Assembly: GCA_003209375.1 (NCBI GenBank)
Contig: QCRF01000002.1
Span: 55,992-119,991, forward strand
Direction: 5' to 3'
DNA length: 64,000 bases
DNA from: Prochlorococcus sp. AG-459-N19
Lineage (GTDB): Bacteria; Cyanobacteriota; Cyanobacteriia; PCC-6307; Cyanobiaceae
Part shown: piece by piece, positions 44,892 to 52,946 of the stretch
Numbering within the stretch: position 1 is the first letter of the stretch
Layout: each line of letters begins with the position of its first letter
The notes under the pieces: generated by a model
The model's input: only the letters and a program-made list of their open reading frames with translations
Database searches by the model: none
What the model was told of the DNA's origin: nothing
Translations under genes and position numbers: made by a program

Positions 44892-46802
44892 TTAATTTCG
44901 ATTATCTAATTTTTTCCATTCAGGGACAAGTTCTTTTAACATTTTCAGAGATTCAGAAGTTTTATAAACTTTTAAATAATTTAAAAGTTTATCAACCTCG
45001 GAAAACAATTTTTTATTATTCATTGATTTCTCTTTGGCTCTAAAAATAAGGGGATGAGAAGTAGGTAAAGATTCTGCATCAATTAATAATTCTTCGTAAA
45101 GCTTTTCTCCAGGCCTTAATCCTATTAATTTTATTTCAATATCTCCATTTGGATTATCTGAGTTTTTTATAGATTTACCGCTTAAAATTATCATCTGCTC
45201 AGCTAATTTTTTTATCAACACTGGTTCACCCATGTCTAAAATAAAAAGATCACCACCTTCTGCTAAAGATAATGATTGTAAAACCAATTGAGAAGCTTCA
45301 GAAATCGTCATAAAGTACCTTATTATTTTTTCATCAGTAAGAGTAATAGGACCACCACTCTTTATTTGATTCCTAAATAAAGGGACTACAGAACCAGAAG
45401 AGTCAAGTACATTTCCAAAACGAACCATGGAGAAAATAATAGGATTTAATTCTATATTTTCTATCTTTTTATCTGAGAATCCCTGCACAATAAGTTCGGA
45501 TAATCTTTTAGAAGCACCCATAATGTTTGTAGGTCTTACTGCTTTATCAGATGAAATAAAAACAACATTGTTTACGAATGTATCTTTTGCTGCGGAACAA
45601 ACACTAAAAGTAGACAGAACATTATTTTTAATTCCTTCAACAGCATTTGCCTCAACTAATGGAACATGTTTATATGCTGCAGCATGAAAAATTACATCAA
45701 CTTTATTATCAATAAGAATTTTTTTTAAAAGATCATCGTTACATGCGTTTCCTAGCACTGATATTATGGGAAATTTAATTTTTAAATTATTAAGACTTTT
45801 ATTAATTAGATAAAGATTATTCTCATTCATATCTAATAAAATCATTGTTTTTGGTTTTAGGAAATAAATCTGTTTGCATAACTCACTCCCTATAGATCCA
45901 CCTGCTCCTGTAATTAAAACAACTTTTCCCTTTACTCCCATTTCAAGCAAATTATTATCAGCATGAACTGTTTCTCTGCCTAATAAATCATTAATTGAAA
46001 TTGGCATAAGATTGTATGAATTTAAATTACCAGATATTAAATCTTTGATAGACGGTATAGAAAGAAGAGGTATTTTATATTTCTGAAGGAACTCAATTAA
46101 TTTTTTTCTTTTTGAACGTTCTAAATTTGGAACAGCTAAAAGTATTTGGTCAACATTATTTTTTAAATTATCCAGTTCATTAGGTGTTTTAATTACAAGA
46201 CCTAATATGGATCTTCCCCACAATTTTTTATCGTCATCCAAAAAACAAATAATTTTATACGTATTAAGTCTCATTAAATTTTTTGCTAATTGTGCACCAT
46301 TTTCTCCTGCTCCATAAATGATGACTTTTATCAATTTTTTATTTGGAAGGCTTAAAGAATAATTTACAAAATCTCTTATCGTAAGTCTCAAAAATATTTG
46401 TGCTGTGCTTGTAGACAGCAACATAAGTATGAAAGAAGGTTGATTTAAATAGTTAACAATCTGAGTAAAACCATAAATATAAATTAAAAAATATATAATA
46501 GAATTCCTACCCAAAATTTGATAAAAAGATATAACACCTGAATATCTACTTAGGGCCTTATATTGTTTAGTTGTCGTATATATAATTGGACTTATTAAAA
46601 GAGCAGAATAATATATCCATAAAAGTTCACTGAAATCAAAATTATTAAGTCCTGTATAAAAAAAACTTTTTAAATATAAAACAAAATTAGCAATCGTAAT
46701 AGAAAATAAAACTATTAATAAATCTGTAATTAAAAGAATCCATTTTCTTAAAATTGGATTTGCTTGCCATAAGATCTGAAAAATTGATTGAGTTTTATTC
46801 AT
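44892..46802 (-). CDS. Membrane NDP-HexNAc 4,6-dehydratase (WbpM/PglF/CapD-like)
   Basis: A 636-residue protein with four N-terminal membrane helices (within about residues 1-140). A linker Rossmann-like domain follows (KVIIYGAGENGAQLAKNL near residue 160), then the catalytic SDR domain from about residue 290 with VLITGAGGSIGSELCKQI. The active-site block is SSDKAVRPTNIMGASKRLSE, with Met in place of the usual Tyr, a WbpM hallmark. It forms the 4-keto-6-deoxy derivative of UDP-GlcNAc at the membrane. Downstream of a WbpL-like and a WbpV-like gene, it completes a V-L-M order known from Pseudomonas O-antigen loci. Confidence 0.93.
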   Translation of the reverse strand: MNKTQSIFQILWQANPILRKWILLITDLLIVLFSITIANFVLYLKSFFYTGLNNFDFSELLWIYYSALLISPIIYTTTKQYKALSRYSGVISFYQILGRNSIIYFLIYIYGFTQIVNYLNQPSFILMLLSTSTAQIFLRLTIRDFVNYSLSLPNKKLIKVIIYGAGENGAQLAKNLMRLNTYKIICFLDDDKKLWGRSILGLVIKTPNELDNLKNNVDQILLAVPNLERSKRKKLIEFLQKYKIPLLSIPSIKDLISGNLNSYNLMPISINDLLGRETVHADNNLLEMGVKGKVVLITGAGGSIGSELCKQIYFLKPKTMILLDMNENNLYLINKSLNNLKIKFPIISVLGNACNDDLLKKILIDNKVDVIFHAAAYKHVPLVEANAVEGIKNNVLSTFSVCSAAKDTFVNNVVFISSDKAVRPTNIMGASKRLSELIVQGFSDKKIENIELNPIIFSMVRFGNVLDSSGSVVPLFRNQIKSGGPITLTDEKIIRYFMTISEASQLVLQSLSLAEGGDLFILDMGEPVLIKKLAEQMIILSGKSIKNSDNPNGDIEIKLIGLRPGEKLYEELLIDAESLPTSHPLIFRAKEKSMNNKKLFSEVDKLLNYLKVYKTSESLKMLKELVPEWKKLDNRN

Positions 46803-46891
46803 TAAATTTTATTTTTAATTCAATTCCAAAAATATTGGCTATTTTACATTAAACCTTATGAATTATACAGATTTTGTTCTTATAAGTAAAT

Positions 46892-47851
46892 TTATTTACT
46901 TGGGGAGTTAGGAATTGAATCTAAAAAAGATACTGCACATTTTCGATCTAAATATAAAGCATATAAATATACTAAAGATATAGTAATTATCTTAATAATT
47001 AAAATATTGGATAGACAAGAGAAAATCAATAACAAAGTTGCAAAAAAATATTGAATAGAAACTTTCCAATGCGGCCAGCCTGCTTTATAAAGTCTTTGAT
47101 ATAAATGCAATGAGTGAGGAGAAAAGATATTTTCTTTAGCAATAAATCGCCTCAAGACGCAAATCAATGCATCCATTAATAAAGGAGATGAACAAATTAA
47201 TAAATCGACAAAGCTTACAAAATTATTTGCCTTCAAAAGAGAGCCGGCTAATATTGCGCCCAGATAAGTACTACCACAATCCCCCATAAATATTTTGGAT
47301 GGTTCCCAATTCCAAAATATAAAACCAATTAAGCCCCCTGAAATGATTATCAATGTTAGATCAATTTTCAAAGCCGCAAAGAAAAATATTAGCAATAGGC
47401 AAGAAGCTACTAAACCATCCATGCCATCCATAAAATTAATGAAATTTATAATTGCTGTTGTGAATATAATTAAAAAAAACCAAATTAATAAATTAAAAAA
47501 AATATTAACTTTGTCTAAATAATTTAAGATAAACTTGCATTGATAAATAATCATAAATGAAGTTAAAACTTGTGAAAAATATCTTAATTTTGTTCCTAGT
47601 TTATAAATATCATCAAAAAAACCTATAAAAGCTAAAGGCAAACAAATTAAAAACAAGTTATTATCAATAAAGTAAGAAATAATAGAAGAAGAAAAAACGA
47701 AAGCCATCCCCCCTCCTGTTATTTTTGTTTTCGAGTGCAAACTCCTGAAGTTTGGCCTATCCAACAAAAATATTCTAAATTTGGGAATTAAAAGATAAAT
47801 AAATAAGTAACTCACTAAAATTGAAGTGAAAAAAAGAAAAATCAACATCAT
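46892..47851 (-). CDS. Polyprenyl-phosphate sugar-1-phosphate transferase (WbpL-like)
   Basis: A 319-residue polytopic enzyme of the MraY/WecA superfamily, about ten helices. Motifs are RPNFRSLHSKTKITGGGMAF in the first loop, FIGFFDDIYKLGTK, FINFMDGMDGLVAS, KIFMGDCGSTYLGA and the C-terminal HSLHLYQRLYKAGWPHWKV. The last block (HxLHLYQRLxxAGW) is the WbpL branch signature, which primes with FucNAc- or QuiNAc-type sugars. It lies between WbpV-like and WbpM-like genes. It is the second priming enzyme in the window, so two lipid-linked glycans may be built. Confidence 0.92.
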   Translation of the reverse strand: MMLIFLFFTSILVSYLFIYLLIPKFRIFLLDRPNFRSLHSKTKITGGGMAFVFSSSIISYFIDNNLFLICLPLAFIGFFDDIYKLGTKLRYFSQVLTSFMIIYQCKFILNYLDKVNIFFNLLIWFFLIIFTTAIINFINFMDGMDGLVASCLLLIFFFAALKIDLTLIIISGGLIGFIFWNWEPSKIFMGDCGSTYLGAILAGSLLKANNFVSFVDLLICSSPLLMDALICVLRRFIAKENIFSPHSLHLYQRLYKAGWPHWKVSIQYFFATLLLIFSCLSNILIIKIITISLVYLYALYLDRKCAVSFLDSIPNSPSK

Positions 47852-47859
47852 CTTTCAAA

Positions 47860-48795
47860 TTAAAAATTTTTTTTAAACCAAGATACTGTCAAATCAATTC
47901 CTTCTTTTGTAGTGTAAGGAGGATGCCAATTAAAAAATTTAAAAGTAAATTTAGGATCAACTTCAAGATTGCTAATAATACGATCAACTTTACTTTGGTT
48001 TTTTGTTACCAATCCCAGAAATCTTAAAATTCCAATTGGAAATTTAAACAAAACTAATTTCTTTTTTAATGACTTTGAGATTAAAAATATTAGTTCTTTA
48101 GTTGAAAGTGGAAAAGAGTCAGCAACAACGAATGATCTATTTTCAGCTGCTTTTTTTGAAATGCATTGCGATATAAAATCAACTAAATTTCCGATAAAAA
48201 TCATTGATCTTTTATTTTCAATACTTTTAAATGGTAAAGGTATTTGAAGATCGACAAGTTTAATTAAACTTAAAAAATTAGCCCTGACAAAAGGTCCATA
48301 AACAAGGGGTATTCTTACAATAATAATTTTCAAACCATATTTTTCTGATATATTCCTCAATATCTCCTCTGCCTTAAATTTAGAAGCAGAGTAAGTATCC
48401 ATTGGATTGAATATTGAATCATTTTTAATCGGTTTGCCAAATGATGTTTTTTCACCATAAACCTTTATTGTGCTAAGAAATATAAACTTTTTTATTTTCA
48501 ACTTCGCGGCTTCCTTAGCCATCTTTTCTGTTGCTAATACGTTAATTAATTCATAACTTAATTTACTTTTTTTTGAATTTTTTTCAAAAGAATGAACCTT
48601 TGAAGCGCAATGAACAACAACATCAACCCCTTTCAGAGCTCTGACCCAGTTATTATTATTTTCTAAATCATTAATTTGGAAAACATTTTTTTCTTTAACC
48701 CTTTGAATAGGTCTTACATCGTAACCAACTTTATTTAAGTAACTACATAAATGTCTACCTATAAAACCATTTGAACCAGTTACTGCAATTAACAT
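47860..48795 (-). CDS. NAD-dependent 4-epimerase/reductase (WbpV-like)
   Basis: A 311-residue extended SDR opening IAVTGSNGFIGRHLCSYLNK. VVHCASKVH near residue 60, FLSTIKVYGE, the catalytic YSASK near residue 134, RIPLVYGP and FIGNLVDFI follow. The VVHCAxxVH and RPLVYGPGV-type blocks are characteristic of WbpV-like SDRs, which reduce the 4-keto product of WbpM to UDP-QuiNAc or related sugars. It is 2 bases downstream of the GT4 gene and 8 bases upstream of the WbpL-like gene, so co-transcription is very likely. Confidence 0.88.
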   Translation of the reverse strand: MLIAVTGSNGFIGRHLCSYLNKVGYDVRPIQRVKEKNVFQINDLENNNNWVRALKGVDVVVHCASKVHSFEKNSKKSKLSYELINVLATEKMAKEAAKLKIKKFIFLSTIKVYGEKTSFGKPIKNDSIFNPMDTYSASKFKAEEILRNISEKYGLKIIIVRIPLVYGPFVRANFLSLIKLVDLQIPLPFKSIENKRSMIFIGNLVDFISQCISKKAAENRSFVVADSFPLSTKELIFLISKSLKKKLVLFKFPIGILRFLGLVTKNQSKVDRIISNLEVDPKFTFKFFNWHPPYTTKEGIDLTVSWFKKNF

Positions 48796-48797
48796 AT

Positions 48798-49922
48798 TTA
48801 TTTATTTTTAATTAAGTCATAATAAATTTTTAAATGTTTATCATTGACACTTTTGATATTAAAATTTTTGATAGCAAATTCTCTCCCTGCTACTCCCATT
48901 TTTTCGCACAATCTTGAAGATGCTAAAAGTTTATTTAAAGCTAAAGTTAAGGCCTTGCTATCACGGATGGGTATAAGAAAACCAGTTTTATTGGGTATTA
49001 TTGCATCTCTACAACCTTGGTGATCGGTTGTAATTATAGGTTTTCCACATGCTGCCGCTTCAATAAGAATTTTAGGTAACCCTTCACCATAATAAGATGG
49101 CAATACAACGATTTTTGATTCACATATTAGGTCTCTCATATTTTCAATATATCCACAATATTTAATAATTCCACTTCTTTCCCATTTATTAATTTGTTCT
49201 TTAGAAATACAATCAGGATTTTCTTTATCTAACATCCCTGCAACAAAAAATATTAAATTTTTAGACTTCATTTCTTTTGCACTTTTAACAAATTCAATTA
49301 AACCTTTTGATTTAAGAAGTCTAGATGCAAATAAAATAATATTAGAATCTAATTTTTTTTTAATTGGTTTATAAACTCCTAGATCAACACCAGAGCCCTT
49401 AATAAGAGCTATTTTTTTAGAATTAAGATTACAAATTTCGCTAATTTTATTTAAATCTTCTTTATTTTGAAAAATAACTTTTATTTTTTGTTTTGAGAAT
49501 ACCAGCCTATAAAATAATTTGGCAAAAAATTTAATAAATAACGCTTTCAAATCAGAAGAGCTGAAAAGATATCCCAACCCAGAAACTGAAGCTACAAAAG
49601 CCACATTACTAAAAAACTTTGCAGCCAGTCCTCCAAAAATTATCGGTTTTATTGTAATTGCATGGACAATATCAGGTTTAATTTTATTAATTAAGAAAAA
49701 AATTTGAAAAAAAGATTTTGTTGTTTTTACTAGATTTGAGCCCCTATCAATAACTATTGGATGAAGTATAAACCCTAAAGAAAGAAGTCTTTGTTCACAA
49801 CCAGTAAATTTTGCTGCCAAGTGCACTTCATAATCCTCTTTGATTGCCTCCAATCCTATATTTAGTCTGTGAGATAAATAAAACCAGTCAACATTTGCTA
49901 TAAACAATATTTTTTTTTTCAT
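48798..49922 (-). CDS. GT4-family glycosyltransferase
   Basis: A 374-residue GT-B enzyme: ILFIANVDWFYLSHRLNIGL at the N-terminus, VHAITIKPIIFGGLAAK, SVSGLGYLF, and the donor domain with IILFASRLLKSKGLIEFVKS near residue 194 and LPSYYGEGLPKILIEAAACG near residue 280. The block GFxxHPIxIDRGSN-like (GFILHPIVIDRGSN) and the SVSGLGYLF element are typical of O-antigen GT4 enzymes that act on QuiNAc- or FucNAc-primed carriers. This fits its place directly before the WbpV/L/M-like genes. Its start is on the base before the rfbG stop region. Confidence 0.87.
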   Translation of the reverse strand: MKKKILFIANVDWFYLSHRLNIGLEAIKEDYEVHLAAKFTGCEQRLLSLGFILHPIVIDRGSNLVKTTKSFFQIFFLINKIKPDIVHAITIKPIIFGGLAAKFFSNVAFVASVSGLGYLFSSSDLKALFIKFFAKLFYRLVFSKQKIKVIFQNKEDLNKISEICNLNSKKIALIKGSGVDLGVYKPIKKKLDSNIILFASRLLKSKGLIEFVKSAKEMKSKNLIFFVAGMLDKENPDCISKEQINKWERSGIIKYCGYIENMRDLICESKIVVLPSYYGEGLPKILIEAAACGKPIITTDHQGCRDAIIPNKTGFLIPIRDSKALTLALNKLLASSRLCEKMGVAGREFAIKNFNIKSVNDKHLKIYYDLIKNK

Positions 49923-51047
49923 CTAAAATTCTTTTAAATCTTTCATATAGAGCTTTATATCACTAGTGCATAAATCATAAGAATAAGTTGAATTTTCTAT
50001 AAATTTCTTATACCATTCTACTGTTCTTTTAATAGATACTTCCAAGTCCCAATTTGGTTTCCAATTTAAAAGATGAAAGGCTTTGTCAAATTGGAGATGC
50101 AATTTTTCAGCTTCGTGTAATTCATTAGAATCATCATTATATTTTTTAACAATACTAGGCCAATATTTAGTTATTTCGTTCACCAGAGTGATGACTTTTT
50201 GATTTGATGAAAGATTAGGTCCAAAATTAAATGCTGTAGAAAAAATATTTTTAGAATTTTTTTGTAATAGTTGCTTAGATATATACAGTTTTTCTGCCAA
50301 AGCTATATAACCTGCCAGTGGATCTAAAACGTGTTGCCATGGTCTGGTTGATTCAGGATTTCTTATATTTATTTCTTTATTATTCTCTAATGATCTAATA
50401 ACGTCAGGGATAATTCTATCTTTAGCCCAATCCCCCCCCCCAATAACATTACCGGATCTAGCAGTAGCTATTGCTAAATTAGATCCTTTTTTGTCAAAGC
50501 TGCAGAAGCTTTCCCTCCAACTAGATATTGCAATTTCTGTAGCAGCTTTACTTGCACTATAAGGATCATGCCCACCAAGTTGATCGTTCTCTCTATATCC
50601 ATAATCCCATTCCATATTTTTATAAACTTTATCGGTAGTAACTACAACAACAGCGCAATTACTTTTTACACAAGTAAGGCTTTCCAAAAGATTTAAAGAC
50701 CCCATTAAATTAGTAGACCATGTATCTAGTGGATTCTTATAACTCTCTCTCACAAGAGGTTGCGCAGCTAAGTGAAAAACTATTTCAGGCTTTATTTCAT
50801 TAATTGCAATTTTAAGTTTTGCAGTATCCCTAATATCAACAAAAAAATCTTTTGATAAATCTTTTGATTTTTTCATTTCTGTAAACAAAGATTGTCCAAT
50901 CAAATGAGATAAAGATAAACCATAAACGTCTGCACCAAGCATATTTAACCAAACCAATAGCCAGCTACCCTTAAATCCAGTATGTCCAGTTACTAGAACT
51001 TTTTTATTAAACCAAAATTCATTATTTATCATTTCCATATTTTCCAT
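49923..51047 (-). CDS. rfbG: CDP-glucose 4,6-dehydratase, with an internal G10 tract
   Basis: A 374-residue extended SDR: FWFNKKVLVTGHTGFKGSWL at the N-terminus, IVFHLAAQPLVRESY, VTTDKVYKNMEW with the family-specific Lys, the catalytic YSASK near residue 158, and ATARSGNVIGGGDWAKDRI. This is a close match to RfbG/DdhB, which makes CDP-4-keto-6-deoxyglucose. The three glycines of IGGGD are coded GGG GGG GGG and the next codon is GAT, giving ten consecutive G in an AT-rich gene (50432-50441). The tract is in frame as sequenced. The start overlaps the rfbF end by 19 bases. Confidence 0.92.
   Translation of the reverse strand: MENMEMINNEFWFNKKVLVTGHTGFKGSWLLVWLNMLGADVYGLSLSHLIGQSLFTEMKKSKDLSKDFFVDIRDTAKLKIAINEIKPEIVFHLAAQPLVRESYKNPLDTWSTNLMGSLNLLESLTCVKSNCAVVVVTTDKVYKNMEWDYGYRENDQLGGHDPYSASKAATEIAISSWRESFCSFDKKGSNLAIATARSGNVIGGGDWAKDRIIPDVIRSLENNKEINIRNPESTRPWQHVLDPLAGYIALAEKLYISKQLLQKNSKNIFSTAFNFGPNLSSNQKVITLVNEITKYWPSIVKKYNDDSNELHEAEKLHLQFDKAFHLLNWKPNWDLEVSIKRTVEWYKKFIENSTYSYDLCTSDIKLYMKDLKEF
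50432..50441 (-). repeat. Homopolymer tract of ten G on the coding strand of rfbG
   Basis: Ten consecutive C on the plus strand, read as G10 in the gene, near codons 203-206. Gly codons in the surrounding genes mostly end in A or T, so the choice of three GGG codons in a row is unusual. A gain or loss of one base would truncate the enzyme. Confidence 0.9.
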
Positions 51048-51799
51048 TGTGCTTTTCCTTCATCCCAACTTTTTTGCAATAATCTATGATCCCTTAATGT
51101 ATCCATGGGTTGCCAAAAACCATAATGTTTATAAGCATTTAACTCATTTTCATTCGTAAGTTTTTTTAGAGGACTATCTTCCCATATACAATCATCTCCA
51201 TCAATAAAATCAATAACGGACGGTTCAAGGACAAAAAAACCTCCATTAATCCAAGAATCATCTCCTACAGGCTTTTCCTGGAAAGACTTTACCTTATTAT
51301 TTTCCAAATCTAGAACACCAAAACGTCCAGGAGGTTGAACTGCTGTTAAAGTTGCTAACTTTCCTGATTTATTGTGGCTATCAATAAGTTCTTTAATATT
51401 GATATTTGCCACACCATCTCCATATGTAAGACAAAAAGTCTCATTTTTTATATATTTTCTTATTTTTGCAATTCTTCCACCAGTTTGGGTTGATTCTCCT
51501 GTATCTATAAGTGTTACTTTCCAATCTTCCGAATTTCTGCTGTGGAATAAAACTTTTTCATCCTTTATATCAAAAGTTACATCGTTTGTATGCAAGAAAT
51601 AATTAGAGAAGAATTCTTTTATAAGATAACCTTTATACCCTAAACAAATAATAAATTCATTAATGCCGTATGTGCTGTAAATTTTTAAGATATGCCACAA
51701 GATTGGTTTACCTCCAATCTCAACCATAGGTTTTGGCCTCAAGTGAGTTTCCTCAGCTAATCTTGTTCCTAACCCACCAGCTAATATTACTGCTTTCAT
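51029..51799 (-). CDS. rfbF: Glucose-1-phosphate cytidylyltransferase
   Basis: A 256-residue nucleotidyltransferase that makes CDP-glucose. It opens AVILAGGLGTRLAEETHLRP and has KPMVEIGGKPILWHILKIY, TLIDTGESTQTGGRIAKI near residue 95, LTYGDGVANIN near residue 123, and the C-terminal GFWQPMDTLRDHRLLQKSW. The LAEET and TGG blocks separate RfbF from glucose-1-phosphate thymidylyl- and uridylyltransferases. It is upstream of rfbG with a 19-base overlap, giving a CDP-4-keto-6-deoxyglucose unit. The 3-deoxygenating E1-like enzyme lies about 5 kb downstream in the same transcription direction. Confidence 0.94.
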   Translation of the reverse strand: MKAVILAGGLGTRLAEETHLRPKPMVEIGGKPILWHILKIYSTYGINEFIICLGYKGYLIKEFFSNYFLHTNDVTFDIKDEKVLFHSRNSEDWKVTLIDTGESTQTGGRIAKIRKYIKNETFCLTYGDGVANINIKELIDSHNKSGKLATLTAVQPPGRFGVLDLENNKVKSFQEKPVGDDSWINGGFFVLEPSVIDFIDGDDCIWEDSPLKKLTNENELNAYKHYGFWQPMDTLRDHRLLQKSWDEGKAQWKIWK

Positions 51800-51889
51800 T
51801 ACTTTTCTTTTTTAACCAAAAATAAAATGCTCAAATAGTAAAAGGTAAAAGAGTTAAAAAGTTCCATTGCTCTCATACTATTCTAAACA

Positions 51890-52903
51890 TTATATCTCAA
51901 TACTCAAAATTCCTTTAAGAATAGCTAAAGCTAGTTTTGGACTAAAGTTTGTAGTCTGTTTTTTCTTATAAAGAGTAATGTAGAGACAGTACATTTTGCT
52001 AAAAAACTTAGCTGGTAGAATTGCAATCAAGAAAATTAAAAATTTATTGATATTATGGACCTCGTTGGATTTAAGTATGTATTTTTTGAAAATTTTAAAG
52101 TTAATTCTTCTATATGCTCTTGCCGATAACATTAATTTTAAAGAGTTTAAGGGGAATCTTGGTATGATCTTTTGTTTTGCATCAAATGAATAATTCTCTA
52201 ACCCCCAAATTATTTCTGGATAGTACAAATACCATATTTTAAAAGTTTTATTTAACCAAGTTTGACTCCCTAAACGAAGTTTTATTGCAGGAATTTTAAA
52301 GTAATCAACTTTGTTATTATTTTTAATTGAAGCTACGCAATCAATATGAGCAAAAAAACTTCCAATCTTATTTTTGTTATAATTACTAATCCATAACTCT
52401 CTTTTTACAATTATTGTACTTACAGAAGTGAGATATCCAGCCATATCAATTAAAAATTTATCATTTTCATTTTTTTCATAAAAAGAATTTTTTATATTTG
52501 GCATTCTTGAAGATTCAATGATTCTTCCTTTAGCAAAACTTTTACTATTACAAATTAATAAATTTGGATTTTTTGTTTTTAAAAATTGTAATATTTTTTT
52601 TAATATCCCAGTTATCAGAATGTCATCATCACCAAAAACCCATACATATTTCCCATTAGCTAATTCAATAGATCTATTAACATTAGAGTCAAGACAATTA
52701 TATTTTTTTGAAGAGTAATATCTTAATTTTTTATTATTTACATATTCCTTATAATAAAGATTTTTAATATCAGGATTATTACTATTATCGGAGATAACTA
52801 TATTAATATTTTTCCCAAATTCATCATCTTTTATTATTGATTTAACTGCTTTTTTTAAATAAGAAGCCTTGTTATGTGCAGGAATAGCTATTGTAAGTAA
52901 CAT
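51890..52903 (-). CDS. GT2-family glycosyltransferase
   Basis: A 337-residue GT-A transferase. TIAIPAHNKASYLKKAVKSI opens it, INIVISDNSNNP follows, and the metal-binding DxD is in YVWVFGDDDILITG near residue 91. The C-terminal 150 residues are basic and helical with a hydrophobic stretch near 285-305 that may be membrane-associated. The AHNKASYL and GDDDIL blocks are usual in glycan-island GT2 enzymes. It has 90 bases to rfbF downstream and 43 to asnB upstream. The sugar cannot be inferred. Confidence 0.83.
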   Translation of the reverse strand: MLLTIAIPAHNKASYLKKAVKSIIKDDEFGKNINIVISDNSNNPDIKNLYYKEYVNNKKLRYYSSKKYNCLDSNVNRSIELANGKYVWVFGDDDILITGILKKILQFLKTKNPNLLICNSKSFAKGRIIESSRMPNIKNSFYEKNENDKFLIDMAGYLTSVSTIIVKRELWISNYNKNKIGSFFAHIDCVASIKNNNKVDYFKIPAIKLRLGSQTWLNKTFKIWYLYYPEIIWGLENYSFDAKQKIIPRFPLNSLKLMLSARAYRRINFKIFKKYILKSNEVHNINKFLIFLIAILPAKFFSKMYCLYITLYKKKQTTNFSPKLALAILKGILSIEI

Positions 52904-52946
52904 TTGAAATTTTTTTTTAATTTAAAACATAGTTAATTTAACTTTT

